A stretch of 64,000 nucleotides of DNA from Marivita hallyeonensis (GTDB lineage: Bacteria; Pseudomonadota; Alphaproteobacteria; Rhodobacterales; Rhodobacteraceae), in the NCBI RefSeq assembly GCF_900129875.1, contig NZ_FQXC01000001.1:806001-870000 (forward strand). The letters run 5' to 3'. The notes below the pieces were generated by a model, which was not told the origin of the DNA, searched no databases, and worked only from the letters and a program-made list of their open reading frames with translations. The translations under genes and the position numbers were made by a program. This document shows, one piece after another, positions 1 through 8,426 of this stretch (its first letter is position 1; every line of letters begins with the position of its first letter).

Positions 1-1243
1 TCAGCACCCCCGGTGCGCCGAAAAGCAGCGACCCGACCCAGACAAAGGGAATAACCCCCAGCGTGTGCCGTCCCCAATTGAGCCATGTGGAATAGAATGG
101 GCGTCCCACATTATTGAAGCAGGCGTTCGAGACAAAGAGCATCCCGTTGAAGAAAAACGCCAGCGCCAAAGGACCGCAGAAGAGGTAAATCAACGTCAGG
201 GACACTCCCTGCGCGTTGAAGAGCGCCGCGATATGGCTGCGAAGCACGAACAGCGCAAGCGTCGCCACCAGCACGACAATCCCGGTAAAGAGCAGCGCGT
301 CAAACAACGCCCGGCGCACCCGGACAAAGTCTTTCGCGCCGTAGTTCTGGCCGATGATCGGTCCGACCGCGCCCGACAGGGCAAAGATCGTGCCGAAGGC
401 GATGGGCGTCAGGCGGCCCACGATGGCCATGCCCGCCACCGCCTCCTCGCCATACTCGGCCATCGCGCGCGTCACCCAGGCCTGTCCGACCGGTGTTGCC
501 AGCTGCGTCAGGATCGCGGGCAAAGAGATCGCGAGGATCGGCGTCAGATCTTTGAAAAACCCGGCGAAGCGCGGCCAGGACAATCCGCCGTGGTGCTGGA
601 AGATCGGCACCAAGGCGAGCCCCGCGATGGTGAACCGGGCAATGACACTGCCCAAGGCCGCACCCATGAGTTCCAGCCCGAAGGTGAAGATCAACACCGG
701 TGCAACTGCCGCGTTCACCGCCCCGCCCACCACCGTCGCCGTCATCGCACGCCGCGCATCGCCATGCGCGCGCAGGATCGCGCCCCCTGCCATACCGATC
801 AGGAGAACGGGCAGCGAGGGCACGATGATCGACAGGTAAAGAACGGCCAGATCAGCCGTCTCGCCTGTCGCGCCCAGCAGACCGACAAGAAAACCGAGGT
901 TCTGCCAGACCAGTGCCGCGAACACGATGGCAAGAAGGACACCCGCCACCAGAGCGCTCGACGCACGTTGACGCGCAAGTTCCGGGTCTCCGGCCCCTAG
1001 CGCGCGCGCCACCAAGGCCCCCGCCGCGATGGCGATGCCGATGTTGAACGAGGTCGTGAAAAAGAGGATCGCACCCGCATACCCGACCGCGGCGGCGAGC
1101 TCTTCTTTGCCCAGCATCGAGATGAAGATCATGTCGACGAAATCGACCGCGAAGACGGCCATGAGCCCGACCGAAGCCGTCAGGGACATCACAGAGATGT
1201 GGCGAAAGAGATTGCCTTTGAGAAAGACGGCCTGATCAGACAT
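1..1243 (-). CDS. MATE family efflux transporter (3' end outside window)
   Basis: Inner-membrane multidrug/toxin exporter of the MATE family, expected to be driven by a proton or sodium gradient. Read on the minus strand from the ATG at 1243, the protein begins MSDQAVFLKGNLFRHISVMS and continues as long hydrophobic helices with the family-typical N-terminal pattern (VDMIFISMLGKEELAA). The frame is still open at base 1 (ending VIPFVWVGSLLFGAPGVL), so about 414 residues are visible. MATE proteins are usually 440-470 residues, so only the last helix or so is missing. It is divergent from the RTX gene, with 121 bases between them. The substrate cannot be predicted. Confidence 0.85.
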   Translation of the reverse strand, partial: MSDQAVFLKGNLFRHISVMSLTASVGLMAVFAVDFVDMIFISMLGKEELAAAVGYAGAILFFTTSFNIGIAIAAGALVARALGAGDPELARQRASSALVAGVLLAIVFAALVWQNLGFLVGLLGATGETADLAVLYLSIIVPSLPVLLIGMAGGAILRAHGDARRAMTATVVGGAVNAAVAPVLIFTFGLELMGAALGSVIARFTIAGLALVPIFQHHGGLSWPRFAGFFKDLTPILAISLPAILTQLATPVGQAWVTRAMAEYGEEAVAGMAIVGRLTPIAFGTIFALSGAVGPIIGQNYGAKDFVRVRRALFDALLFTGIVVLVATLALFVLRSHIAALFNAQGVSLTLIYLFCGPLALAFFFNGMLFVSNACFNNVGRPFYSTWLNWGRHTLGVIPFVWVGSLLFGAPGVL

Positions 1244-1364
1244 TCGGGAAGCCTGTCACGGATCATGGAGCACGAAAAGCCTGAATGCGCTTGGTGACGA
1301 CGCGCTTGAGGGGGTTAACAAACCACTATACGGTTGAATGATCAGGTTCGTAGGAGTGCGAGTT

Positions 1365-2828
1365 ATGGCGACTGTTTATCTGGATGGGAATTTCGACCTG
1401 CTGAACAGCTTTGACCATCAGGACGTCATCTACCCGTTCTACAGCATTGAATTCAGCCCCAATCTGATCACGGTCACGCATGGCGGGTTGGGGGCCTTTA
1501 CCAACCAGTATTCCGGCAGTTTCACGCAGGCGGACAACGGGGTGATTTCCGGTACGGTGGTCGGGGTGATGGGGCACTACTTCAGCGATGCCATTTCGCC
1601 CGACTCCAAATGGCCCGAACTGATGTTCATGGCGCAGGGAATGGCAGTGGAATTCGCCGATTTCGAGGCGGTCTTGGCCGACGACGGCACCTTTCCATCG
1701 CCCGAGGCGTTGTTGCTGGCCGAGAACGATTTGATCTACGTCGTCAATCACCAGGGGGGATATGGCTACCCCGTCCTGCGCGGCTACGCTGGCGATGATC
1801 GCATCTTTGGCGGTTACTGGTCCAACGACAACATGCAGGGCGATGACGGCGATGACGAGCTCATCGGCTATGGCGGCAACGACACGCTGACCGGCGGGGC
1901 GGGCAACGACCGTCTGAGCGCATCTTCTGGCAACAACCAGTTCGAAGGCGGCGCCGGCGACGACTGGATCAGCGGCGAGCCCGGGTATTACTTTGTCGGC
2001 GATGATGCTCCACAGATGAAAGAGATCGACACAGCCGTGTTTACTGGCGATGCGACGTCCTACACCATCACGCTGAGTTTTGGCTATTACGGCGGTGTGA
2101 CCACAGTGACCGACCGCGTGGAGGGTCGCGATGGCACTGATACGATTTTTGACATCGAGCGCCTCGAATTTGCCGATCGCACGATCGACTGGTCCTTCCT
2201 GACAGTCCCCTATTCGCTGGATCCGGATCAGATCGCCGATCTGGCCAGCCTCTACATCGCGTATTTTGACCGCGCGCCTGATGCGCTGGGGCTCTATTTC
2301 TGGATGGCCGCGATGGAAGAGGGCATGTCGTTGGAGGAAGTGTCGGCCTATTTCGCGACATCGACCGAGGCCGAAAACGATCTCGAATTGAACGGCAGTG
2401 TTGCCGAGATGGTGTCGTCCGTCTTTGCCAATGTGCTCAACCGTGCGGTGGATGATGACGGACTCGCCTTCTGGACCAGCGCGCTTGAGGCAGGCGAAAT
2501 CACCCGCGACGCTTTTGTGCTTGAAGTCCTGCGCGGGGTCGAGGCGGACCCGGCACCCGGTGAAGCCGCCGAGACCAGCGCCCTGCGACTGGTCGACAAT
2601 GCGTATCTTGATGCCAAAACTAATCTTGGTCTCTACTTTGCGGGGATCAAAGGGTTGAACGATGTCGAAGAGGCCGAGGCGCTGTTTGACGGGTTTGACG
2701 GGTCGCAGTCCAGCATCGTTGCCGGCAAGGCGATGGTGGACACGCTGTACGACGCGGCGGCTGACCCGGACTCGGGCGCTTTGCTGGTGCAGTTCACCGG
2801 TATTCTGGACGATCCGTTCTACCTCTAA
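1365..2828 (+). CDS. RTX calcium-binding repeat protein with DUF4214 domain
   Basis: Probably a secreted, calcium-binding surface protein exported by a type I system; no such system is encoded nearby. Residues of about 140-206 hold RTX-type glycine/aspartate nonapeptides (GDDGDDELIGYGGNDTL, GGAGNDRL, GGAGDDWI). About residues 290-410 match DUF4214, with LYIAYFDRAPDALGLYFW followed by a second copy-like segment VLNRAVDDDGLAFW. There is no Sec signal peptide, as expected for type I export, and the acidic C-terminus ends DDPFYL. I chose the ATG at 1365 because GGAG lies 8 bases upstream; the in-frame ATG at 1338 has no ribosome-binding site. The N-terminal 140 residues are unrecognised. Confidence 0.85.
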   Translation: MATVYLDGNFDLLNSFDHQDVIYPFYSIEFSPNLITVTHGGLGAFTNQYSGSFTQADNGVISGTVVGVMGHYFSDAISPDSKWPELMFMAQGMAVEFADFEAVLADDGTFPSPEALLLAENDLIYVVNHQGGYGYPVLRGYAGDDRIFGGYWSNDNMQGDDGDDELIGYGGNDTLTGGAGNDRLSASSGNNQFEGGAGDDWISGEPGYYFVGDDAPQMKEIDTAVFTGDATSYTITLSFGYYGGVTTVTDRVEGRDGTDTIFDIERLEFADRTIDWSFLTVPYSLDPDQIADLASLYIAYFDRAPDALGLYFWMAAMEEGMSLEEVSAYFATSTEAENDLELNGSVAEMVSSVFANVLNRAVDDDGLAFWTSALEAGEITRDAFVLEVLRGVEADPAPGEAAETSALRLVDNAYLDAKTNLGLYFAGIKGLNDVEEAEALFDGFDGSQSSIVAGKAMVDTLYDAAADPDSGALLVQFTGILDDPFYL

Positions 2829-3301
2829 GGCGTGAGCGCAGTTTGGGAACGTGCCAAGACCGTCTGATATGTCTTGGCCACGACCGCTTCATCCTGGCGA
2901 CTGCCGATGTTGAGCAGGCGCGACCAGAAGGCGCGTAAACTCTCTCGCGCTCTGAAACATCGAGGCACAGTGTTCGGCATCGACCGAACGGAGTGTTTCG
3001 CAATCATTAACCATGCGTGGGCCACAACTCCCGCCACAAAGCGCTTTGAGCGGGAAGGGTCACTCCCATGCCGCGAATTGAAATCTGACATCCTCTCACA
3101 CGCCGGAAGGCTGACCATGAGAGACCGGTTTCCGAACAGGCTTGGGTATCCCCCAAGTACAGGTCGCCCGTTGAATCGGGGACGTTGAGAGAACCGTCAG
3201 GCTCATAGAGCGGCGCCGCTTCTTTCCAAAGATCACAGGGTCAAGCGACCCGACGCCAGAGACCCGACCGGTCTGATCCCGGTGCGGGGCGCAGCGTTTG
3301 G
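2829..3301. other. Intergenic region without a recognisable gene
   Basis: This 473-base stretch lies between the RTX gene and the 3' end of lldD (convergent). No frame has both a credible start and codon usage like its neighbours. On the minus strand, 3240-3007 is open for 77 codons with protein-like composition (it contains DLWKEAAPLYEPDGSLN) but has no start codon near its beginning and is preceded directly by TGA. It may be a decayed gene end. I see no clear terminator hairpin. Confidence 0.4.
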
Positions 3302-4468
3302 CTATTCTGCCCAGTCACCTGAGAATCCCTTTGGGATCATCAGGATGTCTTTATCGACGTCATGAATGTCCGTGCGCCCGCAAAGGCCCATCGACATGTC
3401 GAGTTCCTTGTGGATGACATTCAGTGCATCGGTCACACCTTCCTGACCTTTCGCACCCAGCCCGTAGACATAGGCCCGCCCGATATAGGTGCCCTTCGCG
3501 CCCATCGCCATTGCCTTGAGAACGTCCTGCCCGGACCGGATACCGCTGTCGATATGCACCTCGATCTTGTCGCCAACGGCATCCACGATCGGCTCCAGCG
3601 CGCGGATCGACGAGAGCGCGCCATCAAGCTGCCGCCCGCCGTGGTTCGACACGACGATGGCGTCTGCCCCGACGTTCAAGGCCTCCTTCGCATCGCGCGG
3701 GTCCATGATGCCCTTGATGATAAGCGGCCCGTCCCACATCTTGCGGAATTCGCGGATGCGATCCCAGTTGAGCGATTGGTCGAACGCCTGCGCGGTCCAG
3801 GACGACAGCGATGAGGGGTCCTTCACCCCCTTCGCATGGCCGACGATATTGCCGAAAAACCGTCGCTTGGTCTGCAGCATGCCGAGGCCCCACTGCACCT
3901 TGGTCATCATGTTGGCAACCGATGCAGGGGTCAGCTTGGGCGGCGCGGAAAGGCCGTTCTTCAGGTCCTTGTGCCGTTGGCCCAAGAGCTGCAAATCGAC
4001 CGTGATGATCGCCGCCGAGCACTTTGCGTCCTTCGCCCGGTCGAAGAGCCGCTGCATGAAATCATCGTCCTTGAGCGTGTAGACCTGCATCCAGAACGGC
4101 TTTGACGTGTTGGCAGCCACATCCTCGATCGAACAGATCGACATGGTGCTGAGCGAGTAGGGCACGCCGAATTTCTCGGCCGCCTTCGCCGCTTTGATCT
4201 CACCGTCGAAATGCTGCATCCCCGTGAGGCCTACGGGCGCAAGCGCTACCGGCATCGACACGTCCTGACCGATCATCTGCGTCTTGGTCGACCGGCCTTC
4301 CATATCGATGGCCACGCGTTGGCGCAGGTAGATCTTGTCGAAGTCCGAGGTGTTCTCGCGGAAGGTCTGTTCCGTCCAGCTGCCCGACTCCGTGTAGTCG
4401 AAGAACATCTTCGGCACGCGGCGTTTGTAGATGCGGCGCAGGTCCTCGATTTCGGTGATGACGGCCAT
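3302..4468 (-). CDS. lldD: FMN-dependent L-lactate dehydrogenase (alpha-hydroxy-acid oxidase family)
   Basis: Membrane-associated flavoenzyme oxidising L-lactate to pyruvate, with electrons passed to the respiratory chain. The 388-residue length is right for LldD. Family hallmarks are the conserved Tyr in FFDYTESG (residue 24), Tyr130 in MQVYTLKD, Lys252 in LIIKGI, and the active-site motif SNHGGRQLDG (residues 274-283, catalytic His276), followed by a phosphate-binding C-terminal segment (HIDSGIRSGQDVLKAMAMGA). It is transcribed divergently from the nitroreductase/MarR pair, so both may share the 117-base promoter region. Another 2-hydroxy acid (for example glycolate or mandelate) cannot be excluded from sequence alone. 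Confidence 0.88.
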   Translation of the reverse strand: MAVITEIEDLRRIYKRRVPKMFFDYTESGSWTEQTFRENTSDFDKIYLRQRVAIDMEGRSTKTQMIGQDVSMPVALAPVGLTGMQHFDGEIKAAKAAEKFGVPYSLSTMSICSIEDVAANTSKPFWMQVYTLKDDDFMQRLFDRAKDAKCSAAIITVDLQLLGQRHKDLKNGLSAPPKLTPASVANMMTKVQWGLGMLQTKRRFFGNIVGHAKGVKDPSSLSSWTAQAFDQSLNWDRIREFRKMWDGPLIIKGIMDPRDAKEALNVGADAIVVSNHGGRQLDGALSSIRALEPIVDAVGDKIEVHIDSGIRSGQDVLKAMAMGAKGTYIGRAYVYGLGAKGQEGVTDALNVIHKELDMSMGLCGRTDIHDVDKDILMIPKGFSGDWAE

Positions 4469-4547
4469 GGCGTGTCCCTCGCTCGTATTGGTTAGGTTTC
4501 TTTACCAATATGGAAAATTTCACACAACGCGTCATTTTGAACTTGAA

Positions 4548-4585
4548 TAGTACGACATCGGACTACATAGTACGACATCGAACTA
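4548..4585 (+). promoter_or_regulatory. Two tandem palindromic operator-like sites
   Basis: Two 18-base copies, TAGTACGACATCGGACTA (4548-4565) and TAGTACGACATCGAACTA (4568-4585), repeat with exactly 20-base spacing. Each copy is an imperfect palindrome of the form TAGT-n-CGA-nn-TCG-n-ACTA. The second copy ends immediately before the first possible start codon of the nitroreductase gene. MarR-family proteins bind such palindromes as dimers, and a MarR gene is the second gene of this operon, so autoregulation is the simplest reading. Bound protein could also affect lldD on the other side. Confidence 0.6.
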
Positions 4586-4597
4586 ATGGAGATTCCG

Positions 4598-5704
4598 ATG
4601 ACCCTTTCCCGACGCAAGACACTTGGACTTCTGGGGGGTGGCACACTTGTTGCCGCGACCTCTGGCTTTGCTGTGTTCGCAAACACGCGAACGCCCACAC
4701 GGGCGCTGGCCCCGTGGGACATGGCGGGCGGCTACGGTGACATGCGCATGCGCGCACTGTCTTATGCGCTGCTCGCGCCGAATCCGCACAACCGCCAGCC
4801 GTGGGAGGCCGAACTGATCGGCGACGACACCGTCGCCATCTGGCGCGACCCCGCGCGCGATCTGCCTGTGACCGACCCCTTCGCCCGGCAATTGACCATC
4901 GGCATGGGCTGCTTCCTCGAACTCATGCGCATGGCCGCGGCGGAGGATGGGGTCGGGATCGAACAGACGTTGTTTCCGCAAGGTGAAGACGGCCCTGTTG
5001 CGTTCTGCCGGTTCGTCCCCGGAGCGGCTCAACCCGATCCGCTTTTCGCGCATGTCATGGAGCGGCGGTCGCACAAGGAGGCGTTTGATGGCCAGTCCGT
5101 TGGCCCGGACGCGCAAGCGGTTCTCGCGCCTTATGCGCAGGTGTTTGCGGGCGACGAAGCCACCGCACTGCGGACTCTGGCCGAGGAGGCCTGGCTGATC
5201 GAGGCCAGCACGCAGGACGCGTGGCAGGAAAGCGTCGATCTTCTGCGCATCGGCAAGGCCGAAATCAATGCCAACCCGGACGGGATCGACGTTGGCGGCA
5301 CGCAGATGGAGTTGCTGGCGGCTGCCGGGCTGTTCACGCGCGAAGCGGCGTCCGACCTGAATAATCCGGGCACGCGCGGCGCGGTCGAGGACACGCGCAA
5401 CGCCATCGCTACGGCCCCGGCCATGATCGTTCAGACCACGCCTTCGAACACACGCGAAGACCAGATCGCGGCGGGCGCCACATGGCTGCGGCTCAACCTC
5501 GCCGCCACGGGCGCAGGATTGGCGGTCCGTCCGGTCAGTCAGGCGTTGCAGGAATACCCTGAAATGGCCGAGGTCTATGCCGCGATCCACGACGCTTACG
5601 CACCAGGTGGCGGCACGGTTCAAATGCTGGGGCTTCTGGGCTACGCTCCGCGCACGGCCCGCACGCCGCGATGGCCGCTGGAAACCCGGATGAGGAATGC
5701 CTGA
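4598..5704 (+). CDS. Tat-signal nitroreductase family protein
   Basis: Predicted exported flavin (FMN) oxidoreductase of the nitroreductase superfamily; the substrate is unknown. The N-terminus MTLSRRKTLGLLGGGTLVAA has a twin-arginine export signal, fitting a cofactor-bearing protein folded before export. SYALLAPNPHNRQPWEAEL (about residues 55-72) resembles the family's FMN-binding start (S.R.SP.N.QPW). I prefer the ATG at 4598, which has GGAG six bases upstream, over the ATG at 4586, which abuts the operator. It overlaps the MarR gene by 8 bases, so the two are co-transcribed and probably translationally coupled. Confidence 0.75.
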   Translation: MTLSRRKTLGLLGGGTLVAATSGFAVFANTRTPTRALAPWDMAGGYGDMRMRALSYALLAPNPHNRQPWEAELIGDDTVAIWRDPARDLPVTDPFARQLTIGMGCFLELMRMAAAEDGVGIEQTLFPQGEDGPVAFCRFVPGAAQPDPLFAHVMERRSHKEAFDGQSVGPDAQAVLAPYAQVFAGDEATALRTLAEEAWLIEASTQDAWQESVDLLRIGKAEINANPDGIDVGGTQMELLAAAGLFTREAASDLNNPGTRGAVEDTRNAIATAPAMIVQTTPSNTREDQIAAGATWLRLNLAATGAGLAVRPVSQALQEYPEMAEVYAAIHDAYAPGGGTVQMLGLLGYAPRTARTPRWPLETRMRNA

Positions 5705-6158
5705 GACCACCGACACGCCCGAACTCACGGGCCTCTACTTCCGCCTGTTCAATGAGATCGGCATCATAAGTCAACTCAGCCGCGCCATGTTCGAGGCGCG
5801 GCTGCCCGACGGTCTGGTGCTGCCGCATTTCACGGTGATCAACCATCTGATCCGCGTGAAGGACGGGCAGACGCCGTTACAAGTCGCCCGTGCGTTTCAG
5901 GTCCCGAAGACGTCGATGACCCACACGCTGGCCGGGTTGGAGAAACGCGGTCTGGTGGAAATGCGGGCGAATCCCGAAGATGCGCGCAGCAAGCAGGTCT
6001 GGCTGACCGATGCAGGCCGCAGGTTTCGGGACGACGCCATCGCCGGAATGGCGCCGGACGTTGCAGGTATCGCAGACACGCTGCCGATGGACGTCGTCAG
6101 GGAGATCACGGATCACCTGGAAGCGCTCCGCATCCGGCTGGACGCGGCGCGCGTCTAG
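5697..6158 (+). CDS. MarR family transcriptional regulator
   Basis: Small dimeric winged-helix DNA-binding protein of 153 residues, the usual MarR length. The recognition region reads TPLQVARAFQVPKTSMTHTLAGLE, followed by the wing NPEDARSKQVWLTDAGRR typical of MarR proteins (D-x-R-S/R-K). The start codon lies inside the end of the nitroreductase gene. It most likely represses its own operon through the two palindromes at 4548-4585 and is released by a small aromatic or oxidising ligand; the ligand is not predictable. Confidence 0.85.
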   Translation: MPETTDTPELTGLYFRLFNEIGIISQLSRAMFEARLPDGLVLPHFTVINHLIRVKDGQTPLQVARAFQVPKTSMTHTLAGLEKRGLVEMRANPEDARSKQVWLTDAGRRFRDDAIAGMAPDVAGIADTLPMDVVREITDHLEALRIRLDAARV

Positions 6159-6164
6159 GTCAGC

Positions 6165-6593
6165 CTACATCTCCTGAACGGACTGCAGATAATACACGAG
6201 CGCGAGGATCCGCCCCTGAACGATATCCTCTGCGGTGACGCCTGGATGAAATGTTTGCGGCAGGGCGTCTTCAAGAAAGTAATTGCCCCAGATCGGCATC
6301 TCTGAATTCCCGTGCGCGGTGATATCCCGACGCCCATTGATCGACTGATACACCTCGCTGAACGGGAAGGTGTTGTTGTTCTCCTTTGCCAGATGCTGAA
6401 GGTTGCTGGGACGTTGCGAGAACAGCTCCGCGACCGGTCCATCGCCCGCGCCGGTAGGTCCGTGACAGACCGAGCAATTGCTTTGAAAAAGAGCCTGGCC
6501 GTAGCCCGTATCTTGCGCAAAGGCGGGCAATGCCGCGAGTGTCCCGAAGACGGCGGCGGCCAAGACTGTCGATGTTTTGCTGAATGCAAACAT
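6165..6593 (-). CDS. Small periplasmic c-type cytochrome
   Basis: Single-haem electron-transfer protein of 142 residues. A Sec signal peptide (about residues 1-26, ending LPAFA) is followed by the haem attachment site CSVCH at residues 40-44. The likely axial Met99 is in NSEMPIW. The sequence resembles class I cytochromes fused to dehydrogenase systems or acting as free carriers. Its stop lies 6 bases from the MarR stop (convergent), and no partner oxidase or dehydrogenase is adjacent. Upstream bases 6594-6701 carry its promoter, in which I see no recognisable box. Confidence 0.85.
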   Translation of the reverse strand: MFAFSKTSTVLAAAVFGTLAALPAFAQDTGYGQALFQSNCSVCHGPTGAGDGPVAELFSQRPSNLQHLAKENNNTFPFSEVYQSINGRRDITAHGNSEMPIWGNYFLEDALPQTFHPGVTAEDIVQGRILALVYYLQSVQEM

Positions 6594-6701
6594 AAGAAAC
6601 CCCTCATTTCTGATGTGACTGCAGTGCTCCGACTATTGCATACATATTCCAAATTCAGAACATGTTTTGCGCGTGCAGGTTTTGGAACTCTGCAGGAGGG
6701 G

Positions 6702-7493
6702 TCAGCGGAAGTGGACGGTCAGGCCTTGCAGCAGGGGCGTGTCAAACTCGGTGCGCCATGTTTGACCGGCGGCAATCGGACGGGCGTCGGTCAGGGTGCC
6801 CGTGGTGACGACTTCGCCAGCCTGGATCGATGTCGCGTTCGGCATGCGGCCGATCTGGCCCAGCAGATATCTCAGCGCGGATAGGGGCCCGTCGAGGACA
6901 TCGGACCCGCTGCCGCGATGGGTCTCGTCGGGACCGGTCAATGTGATCGCGCTAGTCGCAAGGGCCGCGAGACGCTCCGGTGTCGGTGTCTGGCGCGTGC
7001 CAATCCAAAGCGCGCCGTGCATCGCCAAGGCGGCGACGCTGTCGGGCGCGGTGAACTTCCAGCCGGGGTAAAGCGAGACCACGATTTCGATCCCGTGCGC
7101 CACCCAGTCGATGCAATCCACCAGCGCGGCGTCGTCCATGTCGGGTGACGGTGACGCCTTGAAGCCGAACACGATCTCCGGCTCGATCCTTGGCTCTGGA
7201 AGCACGGGCAGCGTCACGACCCCATCCGAGGGAATGTCCTGCACAGCGTGGTCATACATCCAGCCCCAGACAGGTGCATCGACATTGTAGATCGGCCAGA
7301 TGGTGCGATTGGTGAACCCGATCTTCCGCCCCACCGGGCGTTCGCCCCGGGCCACACGACGGGCATGGATATCGGACGCGATCCGGTAACCTTCATCGAG
7401 CGTCAGGTCAGGGCGCGTTTCCGTCAGCGGCGGCACCTGCATGTTGCCGTGAAACGCTGCGAACAGCTGATCCGCGGCCACGTTGTTAGGCAC
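6702..7493 (-). CDS. 2-keto-4-pentenoate hydratase-like protein (FAH superfamily)
   Basis: Likely hydratase or decarboxylase of the MhpD/fumarylacetoacetate-hydrolase superfamily, acting on 2-oxo acids from aromatic-ring breakdown with a divalent metal. The 263-residue length suits MhpD. Diagnostic segments are [14 protein letters not shown] near residue 55 and the metal-ligand motif [12 protein letters not shown] near residue 100, with two Glu residues. Translation starts at a GTG (7493) lying inside the last codons of trpA, an 8-base overlap, so it is probably coupled to trpA. No other meta-cleavage genes are next to it, so the physiological substrate is unclear. Confidence 0.75.
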   Translation of the reverse strand: MPNNVAADQLFAAFHGNMQVPPLTETRPDLTLDEGYRIASDIHARRVARGERPVGRKIGFTNRTIWPIYNVDAPVWGWMYDHAVQDIPSDGVVTLPVLPEPRIEPEIVFGFKASPSPDMDDAALVDCIDWVAHGIEIVVSLYPGWKFTAPDSVAALAMHGALWIGTRQTPTPERLAALATSAITLTGPDETHRGSGSDVLDGPLSALRYLLGQIGRMPNATSIQAGEVVTTGTLTDARPIAAGQTWRTEFDTPLLQGLTVHFR

Positions 7494-8277
7494 GATGTGC
7501 GCCGTCCGCGAGTGTTTTCACGAAGTTCAGAACCTCGGACACGGGTTTGCCGCTCGCCAGTTCGGACACGATGGCCGAACCCACAACGCAGCCATCGGCC
7601 ACGCTGGCAATGGATTCGGACGCGTCCGGTGTCTTGATGCCGAAGCCGACGATCACCGGCAGGTCGGTCGCCGCCTTGATCCGCGCGACCTCGGGCCCGA
7701 CATCGGTCGCCTGCGCCTCTGCCGCGCCGGTGATGCCGGTGATGGAGACGTAGTAGACAAAGCCGGACGTGTTCTGCAGCACCTTGGGCAGCCGCTTGTC
7801 ATCCGTGGTCGGCGTGGCCAGACGGATGAAGTTCAGCCCGGCCGCCTGCGCCGGGATGCAGAGCTCTTCGTCTTCCTCTGGCGGCAGGTCCACGATGATC
7901 AGGCCGTCGATCCCGGCCTCCTTGGCCTGTTCCAGAAATCTGTCCACGCCGCGCGAGTAGATCGGGTTGTAGTAGCCCATCATCACAATCGGTGTGGTGT
8001 CGTCGCCTTCCCGGAAGCGGCGCACCATGTCCAGCGTGCGATCAAGCGTCATGCCGCCTTCAAGGGCGCGCTGCCCCGCCAGTTGGATGGTCGTTCCATC
8101 CGCCATCGGGTCGGTGAACGGCAGGCCGAGTTCAATAATGTCCACCCCGGCGTCGGGCAAACCCTTCACCAGTTGGAGCGACGTGTCCAAATCCGGGTCG
8201 CCGGCCATCACATACGCGACAAACGCTTTTGTGCCGGTTTCTCGCAGCGCGGCGAACTTGGCGTCAATCCGGGTCAT
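7486..8277 (-). CDS. trpA: Tryptophan synthase alpha subunit
   Basis: Cytoplasmic TIM-barrel subunit that cleaves indole-3-glycerol phosphate to indole and glyceraldehyde 3-phosphate; indole is channelled to TrpB. The 263-residue protein shows the family signature [20 protein letters not shown] with the catalytic Glu, the second catalytic Asp in [12 protein letters not shown], and the phosphate-binding VGFGIKTPD. The ATG at 8277 has AGGAG seven bases upstream. trpB is not in the window, so trpA stands apart from it here. The downstream hydratase-like gene overlaps its 3' end. Confidence 0.95.
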   Translation of the reverse strand: MTRIDAKFAALRETGTKAFVAYVMAGDPDLDTSLQLVKGLPDAGVDIIELGLPFTDPMADGTTIQLAGQRALEGGMTLDRTLDMVRRFREGDDTTPIVMMGYYNPIYSRGVDRFLEQAKEAGIDGLIIVDLPPEEDEELCIPAQAAGLNFIRLATPTTDDKRLPKVLQNTSGFVYYVSITGITGAAEAQATDVGPEVARIKAATDLPVIVGFGIKTPDASESIASVADGCVVGSAIVSELASGKPVSEVLNFVKTLADGAHRA

Positions 8278-8352
8278 TTCAGTCTCCTGGTTCGGGGTCA
8301 GCCCCGATTGCCGGATGTATCGGGGAAAATCAATGGGGCAGGGACGCCAGAT

Positions 8353-8366
8353 TTGATGCGCATCAA
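8353..8366 (+). promoter_or_regulatory. FNR/FnrL-type binding site
   Basis: TTGATGCGCATCAA is a perfect match to the FNR/CRP-superfamily consensus TTGAT-N4-ATCAA, and with its flanking T and A it forms a 16-base perfect palindrome (8352-8367). Its centre is about 67 bases upstream of the PPK2 ATG. A possible -10 element (GATAAA, 8387-8392) would put the transcription start near 8401, placing the box at about -41.5, the classical activating position. Dnr- or NnrR-type regulators recognise nearly the same sequence, so the regulator could be any of these. Confidence 0.7.
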
Positions 8367-8426
8367 AGTGATCTTTGTCAGTGCGCGATAAACTCTGGCA
8401 AATCCAATCTGAATTCGGGAGCCGCC

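Noticed and set aside
65-1000. Long plus-strand open frame (311 codons) at the window start
   Set aside because: It is antisense to the MATE gene, has an Arg/His/Gln-rich composition typical of the opposite strand of GC-rich coding DNA, and lacks a ribosome-binding site.
2825-3240. Minus-strand open frames after the RTX gene, including a stretch with protein-like DLWKEAAPLYEPDGSLN
   Set aside because: No start codon near the beginning, a stop directly upstream, no ribosome-binding site and no family that I recognise; kept only as a remark in the intergenic entry.
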